DNA of 64,000 bases from Pelagihabitans pacificus (GCF_009371985.2 NZ_VIKU02000003.1:310001-374000), one strand, 5' to 3'; counted from the first letter of the stretch, positions 9,770 to 18,813 are shown. A program made the numbers and translations. Notes: a model not told the origin generated them from the letters alone.

Positions 9770-10168
9770 ATGATGATACAGCGATCCAAAAACCTCGTCC
9801 CCCTACTGTCCATAATTTTTGTGTGCTTTACAAGTTGTGTCCAGGAAACCCATCTAAAGACGGTTACATTTAAGGTGGATGCAACAGCAATCGACAGCAT
9901 CACCGCAGTAGGAATCAAAGGAAACTTTACCTCTCCCCCTTGGGACCGAATCATACCGATGTCAGATGAAGAACAGGATGGCATCTATGAGTTGAAGGTT
10001 ACAAGGAAAACGGCCGATCATCAAGCCGAGTTCAAATTCGTGGACCAAAACGGAATTTATGAGTTGAAGGGTCAAGGCAATAGGGTACTTCATTTCAAGT
10101 ATGAACCTGAGAGGCTGACCTATATTGCAAGATTCAATGATCCCCATGGAGAACAAATAAAACAGTAA
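9770..10168 (+). CDS. Small lipoprotein with possible glycogen/starch-binding-like beta domain
   Basis: 132 residues. The N-terminus ends in a lipobox (VCFTSC, cysteine about residue 23), so a lipid-anchored envelope protein. The body begins with VTFKVDATAIDSITAVGIKGNFTSPPWD and continues through EEQDGIYELKVT, a pattern like the CBM20/CBM48 (AMPK-beta) immunoglobulin-like fold found at the N-terminus of several Bacteroidetes exported enzymes. Here it stands alone, so function is open. Ten bases separate it from the secreted protein before and the GIN-domain gene after. Confidence 0.65.
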   Translation: MMIQRSKNLVPLLSIIFVCFTSCVQETHLKTVTFKVDATAIDSITAVGIKGNFTSPPWDRIIPMSDEEQDGIYELKVTRKTADHQAEFKFVDQNGIYELKGQGNRVLHFKYEPERLTYIARFNDPHGEQIKQ

Positions 10169-10178
10169 AACCAGCGAT

Positions 10179-11057
10179 ATGAAAAAGCTACTAGTATTAA
10201 TGGTGTTCGTAGGAACGACCGCCATCGCCCAGGTGAAAGGAAACGGGAATATAGAGACAAGGGGCTTCCCCGCTACGAACCTGACGGATTTGGAGATCGG
10301 CCTCTATGCCGATATTCTTATAGACCCAAGCAAACCTGAAGGGTTCCGAATCACTACCGATAGCAATTTGTTCGACTTGATCGACACAGAGGTTGTGGAC
10401 GGTACCCTCAAGCTCGATCAGGACGAGTGGATACAGGCTTCGAAACGGATGAAAATCGTCATCGGGGGCCCAAACATCAAACGTGTACAGCAAGGCACCA
10501 ACGCCATGGTCAGAATCATTAATCTGGATACGAAGACGTTTAATGCCGTCGCACTCAATGGAACGATCCTCATAAGCGGTAAAACCGACATCTTGGGAGT
10601 GGGGGCTGAAAACGGATGGGTCGATGCGGGACAAACCAAAGCCAAGGAGGTATTCCTGAACATCTGGGGACATGGGAAAGCGGTTATCGACCCCATCGAC
10701 CTTTTGGATGCCAAACTTTCAAAGGAAGCCAGTTTGGAACTTATAGGGCAACCTAAAAGAATAAAGGGAAACATTAAGAATGCGCTTTCCAATGCAAATT
10801 CGGTTACCAATGGAACAATTCGCTATATCAGTTTCAAAATAAAGAACAATTCCAACAATAGAAATAATTTCTATGTCATTGGCCCAAAGCCCGACGGTAG
10901 GAACTTTAGCTACGGCTTTCCCATGATGCCCGGCAAGGTTCGAAAGGAAAAATGGACAACGGGAACCAAGGTATACAAGGTAAATCCACTAGGGTTAAAG
11001 AAACTCCTGGTAACCATTAAAGCGACCGATGAGGATACTATCGTAGAATTATTTTGA
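10179..11057 (+). CDS. Exported GIN-domain (DUF2807) protein
   Basis: 292 residues with a signal peptide (MKKLLVLMVFVGTTAIA). The sequence after it (GNGNIETRGFPATNLTDLEIGLYADILID...GFRITTDSNLFDLIDTEVVDGTLKL) is characteristic of the 'head GIN' DUF2807 repeats, which form a right-handed beta-helix in Bacteroidetes exported proteins often labelled putative auto-transporter adhesins. It is the last gene of the DoxX operon. Its C-terminal ~90 residues are basic and less typical. Function unknown. Confidence 0.8.
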   Translation: MKKLLVLMVFVGTTAIAQVKGNGNIETRGFPATNLTDLEIGLYADILIDPSKPEGFRITTDSNLFDLIDTEVVDGTLKLDQDEWIQASKRMKIVIGGPNIKRVQQGTNAMVRIINLDTKTFNAVALNGTILISGKTDILGVGAENGWVDAGQTKAKEVFLNIWGHGKAVIDPIDLLDAKLSKEASLELIGQPKRIKGNIKNALSNANSVTNGTIRYISFKIKNNSNNRNNFYVIGPKPDGRNFSYGFPMMPGKVRKEKWTTGTKVYKVNPLGLKKLLVTIKATDEDTIVELF

Positions 11058-11146
11058 GGGTATCCATTGTATCGTGCTTAGGCTTTTCATATAGTCGTCG
11101 TAGGTCCGAACAGGGAAATAGCATCGCAATTAAAAAAACCAGATAA

Positions 11147-11530
11147 ATGTTAGTTTTTAAAAATGATATGGTCGCATTCGAACAACAGCTCAAAATGCTT
11201 CGGCACTTGATGGAATACGAGCGTATTTATCGCAATCCTGATCTTAATTTGACCTTGCTGGGTAGTAGGCTACGAATTTCAGAACGCAGCACCTCCAAAC
11301 TTATCCAACGAGGCTTCGAAAAATCCTATACGACCTTCGTGAACGATTATCGACTCGAGGAGGTATTATATCGGTTGCGTAACCGTCAGTATATTACGCA
11401 TACGATTATTGGCCTTGCCTTGGAAGCGGGATTTCCCTCCAAGTCGACCTTTTACCGATTCTTCAAGGAACGACTCGAGATGTCTCCTTCCGAATTTGTG
11501 AAACGGCAACTTGAAAACAAAACCTCCTGA
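11147..11530 (+). CDS. Solo AraC-type DNA-binding protein
   Basis: 127 residues consisting almost only of an AraC helix-turn-helix pair (NPDLNLTLLGSRLRISERSTSKLIQ; TIIGLALEAGFPSKSTFYRFFKERLEMSPSEFVK). It resembles the C-terminal domain of the membrane-anchored regulator at 7450 but has no sensor part. It may be a truncated regulator that still binds DNA, or a domain acting with another protein. Two 13-bp direct repeats 21 bp apart follow its stop codon. Confidence 0.85.
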   Translation: MLVFKNDMVAFEQQLKMLRHLMEYERIYRNPDLNLTLLGSRLRISERSTSKLIQRGFEKSYTTFVNDYRLEEVLYRLRNRQYITHTIIGLALEAGFPSKSTFYRFFKERLEMSPSEFVKRQLENKTS

Positions 11531-11531
11531 A

Positions 11532-11565
11532 CACTTTTTAGGACATTCACTGCACTTTTCGGGAC
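11532..11565 (+). promoter_or_regulatory. Candidate AraC operator: two 13-bp direct repeats 21 bp apart
   Basis: CACTTTTTAGGAC (11532-11544) and CACTTTTCGGGAC (11553-11565) differ at two positions and start exactly 21 bp apart, beginning two bases after the stop of the solo AraC gene. The TTTNGGGAC core resembles the ATTTGGGAC blocks behind the first AraC gene. The intended downstream gene may be the degraded one at about 11589-11740. Confidence 0.5.
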
Positions 11566-11588
11566 TCTAGGTACATCGCTCTGTGTTA

Positions 11589-11740
11589 TCATTGCCTAAC
11601 AGTCAAAGGAATGGCCTTGGTGACTATCATCGTGAAGGAGATGACCGGCAAGCTGCCCAAAGAGAGAACCGCGATCTGATCTAAAAACCGACCGAATAAG
11701 AGAACGAAAGAACCAATAGATATCCCCGCCTTGATGAAAA
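11589..11740 (-). pseudogene. Possible remnant of a YeiH-like (putative sulfate exporter) membrane protein
   Basis: The minus strand reads IIFIKAGISIGSFVLLFGRFLDQIAVL and onwards to SLPVISFTMIVTKAI before a stop. This is hydrophobic and resembles the N-terminal region of YeiH-family transporters (K-x-GIS-x-GS...LLGFR...I), with several residues apparently missing. It overlaps the start of the + strand gene at 11734. No other part of such a gene is visible, so this is at most a fragment. The call is from memory of the family pattern only. Confidence 0.25.
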
Positions 11741-12303
11741 TAATCCGAAATGGAATCAATGTTCTAAAAAAAACCAATGTGAACATTGTAGTAGCTAGTA
11801 CAGCCCTTTTTGTGAGTTTTTCAGCATTGCTCATTTCGGTACAAGAAGTACGCATACTTAGGATGCAGCAAAAAGCCACTATGTATCCTTACCTAACCCT
11901 AGGAAAAACATACAATTCCAGAGGTTTTGGAATTGTCCTCAAGAATAGCGGTAATGGATTGGCAAGGATTAATTCATACCAGATCTTTAACGATAGTATT
12001 TACTTCAAAGATTGGGAGCAAGTGCTCAAAACACTGGCTCCCGAAGCGAAGAACATCAATTTTGATGTTATTAGCACCAATGGCAACATTCGAAATAAAA
12101 TGATAACACCCAATGAGGAGGTGAATATCATTTTTCTTCAATGGACCGACGAAACCAGAAGATTGGAGCGCACAATGCATTCCCTGCAGCTAAGAATTTG
12201 CTATTCCTCCCTACTTGATGAACATTGGGAACTACGGAAAGAAACTCCCATAACGATCGACACCCGATGTACCGCGGAATCCACGAAAGAGTTTGGTACG
12301 TAA
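11734..12303 (+). CDS. Single-pass membrane protein of unknown function
   Basis: 189 residues from ATG 11734 (a TTG three bases earlier is also in frame). One hydrophobic helix lies near the N-terminus (VNIVVASTALFVSFSALLISVQEV), followed by RILRMQQKATMYPYLTLG and a roughly 140-residue soluble domain. This layout is seen in small uncharacterised bacterial proteins in which a TM helix and short coil precede a beta-rich domain. The gene stands alone between the solo AraC gene and the kinase-aminotransferase gene. No function assigned. Confidence 0.6.
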   Translation: MKIIRNGINVLKKTNVNIVVASTALFVSFSALLISVQEVRILRMQQKATMYPYLTLGKTYNSRGFGIVLKNSGNGLARINSYQIFNDSIYFKDWEQVLKTLAPEAKNINFDVISTNGNIRNKMITPNEEVNIIFLQWTDETRRLERTMHSLQLRICYSSLLDEHWELRKETPITIDTRCTAESTKEFGT

Positions 12304-12442
12304 ACCGTTCGACCAATTACGTCTCTCCACCCGATTTTGGCAACATCCTAGAAAATATTATTCTACCAAAATAATGGTTTCCCTAGGGGGGCTTTTCATT
12401 TTCTTTGTGCTAAGTTTACAATGGTATCCAAGAAGAATATCG

Positions 12443-14695
12443 ATGGTAGATTTGGTTTTAAAGGAGCGATTTTCAATTCCCAAAGCAAGGCTGACCCCCC
12501 TCGAAGGCTATGAAAGTACCAATTTTAAAGTAGAAAGCGATAAAGGGGTCTTTGTATTGAAACAATATCCCTTTACCGAAGAGACCTACACGTTACTAGA
12601 GGCGGAAAACAAACTTTTAAGTACTTTGGGGACCAACAAGGAGTATGCGTTTTCCAATGCCCTTCTTTCCAACGAAGGTATGGGATTGACGGTAGCAAAC
12701 GGATGTATCTATCGCTTGCTGACCTATGTGGAAGGGGATTTTCTAGGGGATGTCGAGCATTCCGAGTCCCTACTCCACTCCCTGGGACTCTTTTTAGGTA
12801 AAATGGACCAAACTATCTCCCATACCTACGATGCTGCCATTGCGGCCAAAACTACCCGTTGGGATCTACAACACTTTAAGCGTAATTATCGTTACCTCCC
12901 TTACATTACGGACCCTAAGCAAAGGAGCCTGGTTGATTATTTCTTTTTGCAGTTCGATGAAAACGTTTATCCGGTACAAGATGTATTACGAATGGGAATC
13001 ATTCACAACGATGCCAACGACTGGAACGTTCTCACCAAGAATGGGAAGGTGTCTGGCATCATCGATTTTGGTGATATGTGCCATTCGTGGCAAATCAATG
13101 AATTGGCCATCGGGATTACGTATGTGATGATGGGAAAGGAAACCCCATTGGCGGTGGCAGCAAAGGTCATAAAGGGTTATCAAACCGTTTTTCCGCTGGA
13201 AGAAGTCGAGGTCGATGTGCTTTATTATCTAGTAGCGGCCCGATTATGTACCAGCGTCTGCAACTCCGCTTATAGCAAAACGCTGAAGCCCGACTCTTCC
13301 TATATTATCGTCAGTGAAAAACCCGCGTGGGACCTTTTAAAAAAATGGCTGACCATAAATCCCATAAAAGCGGGTGACGTATTCAGAAAAGCGGCAGGTT
13401 TTAAACCTTCCCCCAAAAGAAAGTTGGTCCATCAGCTAGAGCGCAGGAATACCTTTTTGAGCAGTGCCCTTTCCCTAAGTTATGATAGGCCTCTTCAAAT
13501 GCATCGATCGGCCTTCCAATATATGTATGATACGGAAGGGAACGCTATCTTGGACGCCTATAACAATATCATGTTGGTTGGGCATTCGCACCCCACGGTG
13601 GTTCGTGCCGGGCAGCGGGCCATGGCGAAACTGAACACGAATACCCGCTACCTCTACGACGAGTTAATGGACTATAGCGAGCAACTGCTCTCCAAGTTCC
13701 CCCCTTCTTTGAACAAGGTGTTTTTCGTGAACTCGGGCAGTGCTGCAAGCGACTTGGCCATACGGATTGCCATGACCCATACCCGAAAGCGAAAGGTAAT
13801 GGTTTTGGAACACGGCTATCATGGCAATACCCGTATCGGAATAGATATTAGCCACTACAAATACAATCACCAAGGAGGCCCCGGCCAACAAGACTATATT
13901 CTGCCCACCCCAATGCCGAAGGCCTTTGGGTCGGGTATGCCGGACGATGGAACTGCGGGAAGGCATTTTGCAGAGATTGCCACGGAAGAGATGATGGAAC
14001 ATCAAGATATAGCCGCCTTTATTGCGGAACCCATCGTAGGCTGTGGCGGACAGGTACCTTTGGCCAATGGATATCTCAAAGAGTTATATCCAAAAATACG
14101 GGCACAAGGAGGAATATGCATCAGTGACGAGGTCCAGGTCGGATTTGGTAGATTGGGAGATTATTTCTGGGGGTTCGAAATGCATGGAATCGTCCCTGAC
14201 CTCGTAATCCTAGGGAAACCTATGGGCAACGGACATCCCATCGGGGCCGTTGTCACCACGACGGGGATAGCGGAGAGCTTTGACAATGGGTTGGAATTCT
14301 TCAGTTCTTTTGGCGGAAATCCGGTTTCCTGTGCTATCGGACTTGCAGTGCTCCAAGTTATCGAAGAGGAAGGTCTTCAACAGCACGCCAAGGAAACCGG
14401 GGATTATTTAAAATCACTATTGGATGAACTGAAACGGCATTATCCCCAAATAGCCGATGTTCGGGGCAGTGGTATGTTTTTAGGGATTGAAATAGAGGAC
14501 AAGGAAGGGGCACCGAACACTGTTTTGGCCTCCAGACTCAAGAATGCACTTCGCGAAAAAAATATATTGATCGGTACCGATGGTCCCTTCGATAGTGTGC
14601 TTAAGATCAAACCGCCCTTGTCTTTTAATAGGACGGATTGCAGAATACTTGTCGGCGCCATCGAATCGGTATTATCGGATTTTGCTAAAAAATGA
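12443..14695 (+). CDS. Fusion of APH-type kinase and class III PLP aminotransferase/phospho-lyase
   Basis: 750 residues from ATG 12443. The frame is open for 50 more codons upstream, but that stretch is unlike the family, so the later ATG is preferred. Residues ~1-320 are an aminoglycoside-phosphotransferase-fold kinase ([12 protein letters not shown] catalytic loop; GIIDFGDM metal loop). Residues ~330-750 are a class III aminotransferase ([26 protein letters not shown] lysine in [13 protein letters not shown]). Related fusions pair a kinase for an amino alcohol or hydroxylysine with a PLP phospho-lyase that removes the phosphate, as in mammalian HYKK/PHYKPL and ETNPPL. Phosphorylation then elimination of a hydroxylated amine is the likely chemistry; the substrate is not known. 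The M23 domain found in some bacterial fusions is absent. Confidence 0.85.
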   Translation: MVDLVLKERFSIPKARLTPLEGYESTNFKVESDKGVFVLKQYPFTEETYTLLEAENKLLSTLGTNKEYAFSNALLSNEGMGLTVANGCIYRLLTYVEGDFLGDVEHSESLLHSLGLFLGKMDQTISHTYDAAIAAKTTRWDLQHFKRNYRYLPYITDPKQRSLVDYFFLQFDENVYPVQDVLRMGIIHNDANDWNVLTKNGKVSGIIDFGDMCHSWQINELAIGITYVMMGKETPLAVAAKVIKGYQTVFPLEEVEVDVLYYLVAARLCTSVCNSAYSKTLKPDSSYIIVSEKPAWDLLKKWLTINPIKAGDVFRKAAGFKPSPKRKLVHQLERRNTFLSSALSLSYDRPLQMHRSAFQYMYDTEGNAILDAYNNIMLVGHSHPTVVRAGQRAMAKLNTNTRYLYDELMDYSEQLLSKFPPSLNKVFFVNSGSAASDLAIRIAMTHTRKRKVMVLEHGYHGNTRIGIDISHYKYNHQGGPGQQDYILPTPMPKAFGSGMPDDGTAGRHFAEIATEEMMEHQDIAAFIAEPIVGCGGQVPLANGYLKELYPKIRAQGGICISDEVQVGFGRLGDYFWGFEMHGIVPDLVILGKPMGNGHPIGAVVTTTGIAESFDNGLEFFSSFGGNPVSCAIGLAVLQVIEEEGLQQHAKETGDYLKSLLDELKRHYPQIADVRGSGMFLGIEIEDKEGAPNTVLASRLKNALREKNILIGTDGPFDSVLKIKPPLSFNRTDCRILVGAIESVLSDFAKK

Positions 14696-14703
14696 TACTT
14701 TTG
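14696..14703 (+). promoter_or_regulatory. -7 box (TACTTTTG) for the DoxX gene at 14727
   Basis: A perfect TAnnTTTG match starting just after the stop codon of the preceding gene and 23 bp before the ATG at 14727. No convincing -33 TTG is found at the usual distance, so this is a partial promoter match. Confidence 0.4.
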
Positions 14704-14726
14704 ACCTGAAAAAAATCTTTTGGAAT

Positions 14727-15104
14727 ATGCAAAACAACCTCCTCGGAAATATTGGTTTGGCACTTTTACGTATTGTCCCCTCGGCATTGATGCTCACTCA
14801 CGGAATTCCCAAGTTTCAAAGGCTCATCAGTGGTGAAATAGAATTTGGGGACCCCATAGGAATCGGTCCTGCACCCTCGCTTTTCCTAGCGGTTATCGGG
14901 GAGGTACTATGCCCTATATTACTCATACTCGGTTTTAAAACCCGTTGGGCGGCCATTCCCGCGGCAATTACCATGGCAGTAGCCGCCTTCATCGTACATG
15001 CGCCAGATTCATTGCAGAAAAAGGAGATGGCACTATTGTACTTGGTCTTTTTTGTTGCAATTGCCCTTTTAGGCCCTGGCAAATACAGTATTGATAGAAA
15101 GTAG
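14727..15104 (+). CDS. DoxX family membrane protein (second copy)
   Basis: 125 residues from ATG 14727; the frame extends upstream into the aminotransferase gene, but the ATG follows a -7 box and starts the first membrane helix. Hydrophobic segments are IGLALLRIVPSALMLTHGIPKF, PSLFLAVIGEVLCPILLILGF, WAAIPAAITMAVAAFIVHA and ALLYLVFFVAIALLG, giving the four-helix DoxX fold. It is shorter than the DoxX protein at 8772 and not an obvious recent duplicate. It ends directly against the convergent holA gene. Confidence 0.85.
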   Translation: MQNNLLGNIGLALLRIVPSALMLTHGIPKFQRLISGEIEFGDPIGIGPAPSLFLAVIGEVLCPILLILGFKTRWAAIPAAITMAVAAFIVHAPDSLQKKEMALLYLVFFVAIALLGPGKYSIDRK

Positions 15105-16106
15105 TTAGAGAATCTTTACCAATAGTTCTTTAAGTAGGTCGGTCTGGGGAAGTGCATTGGCGCCTACCCCTTTACCCTTTAGGTCCATTTCACGAAGATG
15201 GGAAACGATTCGACTCACTTTTTTCATGGGATAGTTTCTCGCCGCTGTCTGGAATTCGCCCACAAAATAAGGATTGATGCGCAGGGCACTGGCCACATTC
15301 TTGGGGGAATGGTCTTGGAGACCGTGATACTTGAGCAATTGCGAAAAAAAGGTATGCAATAAGGTTACCGTCAATACAAACGGGTTGTCTTTCGGATTCC
15401 GTGCAAAATAATTGATAATGCGGGTCGCCTTGACCACGTTACGTTCTCCAATCGCTTTTTTCAGCTCAAAATTATTATAGTCCTTACTGATGCCTATATG
15501 TTCCTCTATATGCTCGGGACTTATCTCGGTGCCTTTTGGTAACACCAATTGTAGCTTTTCCAACTCATTGTTGATACGGCTAAGGTCCGTACCCAAAAAT
15601 TCCGTCAACAGGACGGCTGCCTTGTGGGAGATAGGGTATCCTTGTGAGCCCAGTGTTTTTCGTATCCAATCGGAAACCTGGTTTTCATAAAGTTTCTTGC
15701 TTTCAAAGAGCACACCGTTCTTTTGAATGGCCTTGTATAGTTTCTTGCGCTTATCCAGTTTTTTATATTTATAACAGACTACCAGCACCGTAGTAGGCTG
15801 TGGATTATCGGCGTAGGCCGTTAGATTTTCTATCGTACGGGATAAGTGCTGCGCTTCCTTGACGATCAGCACTTGCTTTTCGGCCATCATCGGATATCGC
15901 TTGGCGTTTCCAACAATATCATCTATGGTTACATCCCGGCCATAGAGCGTCATTTGGTTAAAACCTTTTTCCTCCTCCCGCAGTACATTCTCCTCGATAT
16001 ACTCGGCAATTCGGTCGATATAATACGCTTCCTCCCCAAACAAAAAATAGAGGGGGCTTGTATTTCCATTGCGTATGGCCTCTACTATTTTTCTAACTTC
16101 ATCCAT
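15105..16106 (-). CDS. holA: DNA polymerase III delta subunit
   Basis: 333 residues matching HolA, which opens the beta sliding clamp as part of the clamp loader. The N-terminus has the typical SPLYFLFGEEAYYIDRIAEYI segment, followed by the AAA-like fold region KRYPMMAEKQVLIVKEAQHL and the lid/collar region (LGTDLSRINNELEKLQLV; NPFVLTVTLLHTFFSQLLKYHGL). Length is normal. It diverges from the HsdR_N-type gene at 16133, with only 26 bp between starts, and converges with the DoxX gene. Identification is confident despite the family's low conservation. Confidence 0.92.
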   Translation of the reverse strand: MDEVRKIVEAIRNGNTSPLYFLFGEEAYYIDRIAEYIEENVLREEEKGFNQMTLYGRDVTIDDIVGNAKRYPMMAEKQVLIVKEAQHLSRTIENLTAYADNPQPTTVLVVCYKYKKLDKRKKLYKAIQKNGVLFESKKLYENQVSDWIRKTLGSQGYPISHKAAVLLTEFLGTDLSRINNELEKLQLVLPKGTEISPEHIEEHIGISKDYNNFELKKAIGERNVVKATRIINYFARNPKDNPFVLTVTLLHTFFSQLLKYHGLQDHSPKNVASALRINPYFVGEFQTAARNYPMKKVSRIVSHLREMDLKGKGVGANALPQTDLLKELLVKIL

Positions 16107-16132
16107 CCAAAAAAAAATACCAAATTTGTGCT

Positions 16133-16579
16133 ATGCAAGCACTACACTTTCCTGCCTATGACTTTCGTTTCAAAAGTAGCGAAAATAAAGTCCAAATTTT
16201 TGACGTCATCCGTAAAAAATTCGTGGTCTTGCAGCCAGAGGAATGGGTACGTCAGCATGTGGTACACTATCTCATGCTGGAAAAAAAATATCCAAAAAGC
16301 CTCATCAATGTTGAAAAACACCTGAGCCTGAACGGAATTAAAAAAAGATATGATGTAGTGGTCTTCAATCCGACCGGGGATATCGGGCTCTTGGTAGAAT
16401 GCAAGGCCCCTTCGGTTTCTATTGATCAAAGCGTATTCGACCAGATAGCAAGGTACAATATGCGATTAAAGGCAGTTTATCTGATGGTGACCAATGGTCT
16501 GGTTCATTATTATTGTAAAATGGACTATGGGAATGAGAAGTATACCTTCCTGTCCGACATCCCCGATTACAAGCGTTAA
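16133..16579 (+). CDS. HsdR N-terminal-like PD-(D/E)xK nuclease-fold protein
   Basis: 148 residues corresponding to the N-terminal nuclease domain of type I restriction HsdR (HSDR_N_2 type), here as a free-standing protein. Possible catalytic residues are the aspartate in KKRYDVVVFN and the pair in LLVECKAPS (E-x-K), followed by the conserved QIARYNMRLKAVYLMVTNG. No helicase domain, HsdM or HsdS is near, so it is not a restriction system. Small proteins of this kind are seen next to holA in other Flavobacteriia, suggesting a conserved but unknown DNA-related role. Confidence 0.8.
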   Translation: MQALHFPAYDFRFKSSENKVQIFDVIRKKFVVLQPEEWVRQHVVHYLMLEKKYPKSLINVEKHLSLNGIKKRYDVVVFNPTGDIGLLVECKAPSVSIDQSVFDQIARYNMRLKAVYLMVTNGLVHYYCKMDYGNEKYTFLSDIPDYKR

Positions 16580-16719
16580 CCATCACTATTTATGTATCGG
16601 AAACGATTTTGTGACCGCTTTGTGACCGAAGTATACCACCACCATTCTAAAATATTTCTTTACTTTGTCGGCTTTCATGGTAAACTACAACGCCACCTAT
16701 AAGGATTTGGCAACTATTC

Positions 16720-17724
16720 ATGTCAAAAATCGCCATTGTCATATTAAATTGGAACGGACAGCTTTTACTGGAAAGCTACCTTCCTTCGGTACTACGGTAT
16801 TCGGAAGATGCGGATATCTACGTTGCCGACAATGCTTCTACCGACGGTTCCGTTGCTTTTTTAAAAGCGCATTTTCCAAGTGTAAAAATAATCCAGAACA
16901 CCGTGAACGGGGGGTTTGCCAAGGGCTATAACGATGCCTTGAAGCAGGTTGACGCAGATATTTTTTGTCTTCTGAATTCCGATGTCGAGGTCACCGAAAA
17001 CTGGCTCGTTCCTATTCAAAGACTTTTTGCCGAAAATCCCCAAATAGCCATCGTACAGCCAAAAATTCTGGATTTGATCAAAAGGGATCATTTTGAATAC
17101 GCCGGGGCCGCAGGCGGTTTTTTGGACCAACTTGGGTATCCGTTCTGTAGAGGGCGTATTTTTCAGGCCTTGGAGAAGGATGAAGGGCAGTACGATGACA
17201 CCAGGGAAATCTTCTGGGCAACGGGGGCCTGTATGTTCATACGAAAAACAGTTTTTAACAGTCTGGGAGGTTTTGACGAGGCTTATTTTGCGCATCAAGA
17301 AGAAGTAGACCTATGCTGGCGTGCCAAGAATGAGGGCCATCAGGTATACTATGTCGGGGAATCAAAAGTCTATCACCTGGGGGGGTCTACCCTGAGTAAT
17401 ATGAACCCCAAGAAAACCTATCTTAATTTTCGTAACTCCCTTTTTTCGATTACCAAGAACCTACCGCGCAGAAAGGCATTGCTGATTATCATGATTCGTT
17501 TGTTATTGGACGGTGTCGCAGCCTTACGTTTCATCTTTCAATTCAAATTCAGCCATTGTTGGGCGATACTTCGTGCGCACTTTAGTTTTTACAGGCAATT
17601 CGGGAAGATGTACCGCAAAAGGGAAAAAGCCAATTTTATATTAAAGTACTATGTAGTTAAATCCATAGTGTGGTCCCATTTCGTACATCAGATAGAAAAG
17701 TTCAGCGATTTAGTAAAAGATTAA
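16720..17724 (+). CDS. Family 2 glycosyltransferase
   Basis: 334 residues with a GT-A fold: IVILNWNGQLLLESYL at the N-terminus, the nucleotide-binding YVADNASTDGS, the metal motif region CLLNSDVEV, and the acceptor region FWATGACMFIRKTVF...FDEAYFAHQEEVDLCWRAKNEGHQVYYV typical of rhamnosyltransferase-like GT2 enzymes. A hydrophobic stretch near residue 250 (ALLIIMIRLLLDGVAALRFIF) may attach it to the membrane. It probably adds a sugar to a cell-surface glycan. Genes for a larger polysaccharide locus are not adjacent. Confidence 0.9.
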   Translation: MSKIAIVILNWNGQLLLESYLPSVLRYSEDADIYVADNASTDGSVAFLKAHFPSVKIIQNTVNGGFAKGYNDALKQVDADIFCLLNSDVEVTENWLVPIQRLFAENPQIAIVQPKILDLIKRDHFEYAGAAGGFLDQLGYPFCRGRIFQALEKDEGQYDDTREIFWATGACMFIRKTVFNSLGGFDEAYFAHQEEVDLCWRAKNEGHQVYYVGESKVYHLGGSTLSNMNPKKTYLNFRNSLFSITKNLPRRKALLIIMIRLLLDGVAALRFIFQFKFSHCWAILRAHFSFYRQFGKMYRKREKANFILKYYVVKSIVWSHFVHQIEKFSDLVKD

Positions 17725-17757
17725 CTAATTTCGCGAGAGCTAGATTCAGCGATTCTA

Positions 17758-17765
17758 TAATTTTG
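17758..17765 (+). promoter_or_regulatory. -7 box (TAATTTTG) for the OmpA lipoprotein gene
   Basis: A perfect TAnnTTTG match 56 bp before the ATG at 17822, leaving a leader of about 50 bases. The paralogous gene at 26537 has the same arrangement. A -33 element is not clear. Confidence 0.45.
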
Positions 17766-17821
17766 TCGCTTATTTTGGATATCAAAACAAATAACAAACA
17801 TTAATACTTAGCATTATAATT

Positions 17822-18679
17822 ATGAAAAAAATCATTTTAGGCTGTTTAGGAATTACCTTATTACTGTCTTCTTGTGTGTCTCAAAAAAAATACGCCGATT
17901 TGGAAGCGAAGCAAAAAGAAACGCAAGATCTTTTGAATTCAGCGACGGTGAAGCTGAATGATTGTCTGGAGGAAAAGGCGACCGCTACTTCCCGGATGAA
18001 AACCTTGGAGGACCAAAACGCGTTCTTGAAGGCCAACAATCAGGAATTGATCAACAACATGGGCAATTTGACTACCTTGACCACCAAGGGAGCCGAAAAT
18101 TTGGAAAAATCATTGGAGAGCCTGAAGGAAAAGGATTTGACCATACGAAAGCTGAACGATGCGATTACTCGAAGAGATTCCGTGAACCTGGCTTTGGTAC
18201 AGAGTTTGAAAGGTGTTCTAGGAAATTTGGATGACGAGGACATCGAAATCAGTGTTGAGAAAGGTGTGGTATTTGTTTCCATCTCGGACAAATTGTTATT
18301 CAGCAGTGGAAGTTACAATGTGACAACCCGTGCGAAGGAAGTTTTAGGGAAAGTGGCCCAAGTAGTGAACAACAAGCCAGATTTTGAGTTTATGGTAGAA
18401 GGCCATACCGATGATGTCCCCTACAGTGGAAGAAATGGCGTTTTGTTGGATAACTGGGATTTGAGTGTGAAAAGAGCTACCGCCGTTGTCCGTATCCTGC
18501 AAAACGATTATGGTGTCGATCCCAAGCGTATGACCGCTGCAGGTAGAGCGGAGTACGTTCCGGTTTCTCCGACAGAGAAGTCTAAAAACAGAAGAACCAG
18601 AATTGTGGTATTACCCAAGATCGACCAGTTCTATAGCATGATCGAGGAGGGAATGAAAGACCCTGCAATCAACGATTAA
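17822..18679 (+). CDS. OmpA-family peptidoglycan-binding lipoprotein
   Basis: 285 residues. Lipobox ITLLLSSC (cysteine 18), then a long charged coiled-coil region (about 20-125), then a C-terminal OmpA domain with the peptidoglycan-binding signature (FMVEGHTDDVPYSG, NWDLSVKRATAVVRIL, DPKRMTAAGRAEYVPV, NRRTRIVVLP). It likely tethers the outer membrane to peptidoglycan. A strong intrinsic terminator follows directly, so it is a single-gene transcript. A diverged paralogue lies at 26537. Confidence 0.92.
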   Translation: MKKIILGCLGITLLLSSCVSQKKYADLEAKQKETQDLLNSATVKLNDCLEEKATATSRMKTLEDQNAFLKANNQELINNMGNLTTLTTKGAENLEKSLESLKEKDLTIRKLNDAITRRDSVNLALVQSLKGVLGNLDDEDIEISVEKGVVFVSISDKLLFSSGSYNVTTRAKEVLGKVAQVVNNKPDFEFMVEGHTDDVPYSGRNGVLLDNWDLSVKRATAVVRILQNDYGVDPKRMTAAGRAEYVPVSPTEKSKNRRTRIVVLPKIDQFYSMIEEGMKDPAIND

Positions 18680-18701
18680 GCTTTCAACATAATTTATAAG
18701 G

Positions 18702-18729
18702 AAAAGTGCGCCAAAGGGCGCACTTTTTT
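18702..18729 (+). terminator. Rho-independent terminator after the OmpA lipoprotein gene
   Basis: A perfect 11-bp stem (AAAAGTGCGCC, 18702-18712, pairing with 18717-18727) with a four-base loop, ending in a T run. It can act in both directions because the stem begins with A's. Confidence 0.9.
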
Positions 18730-18813
18730 GTTACGAGGGTTTCGATACCAAACTAATCTTGAAACTTCCATCCATATGGAATGGAACCCCTGTTCTTCTA
18801 AAAACACTACTTC

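Noticed and set aside
12293-12442. N-terminal extension of the kinase-aminotransferase protein
   Set aside because: The 50 residues do not resemble the family, and ATG 12443 begins the conserved kinase start.
16133-16579. Type I restriction system
   Set aside because: Only an HsdR N-terminal-like domain is present; no helicase part, HsdM or HsdS.
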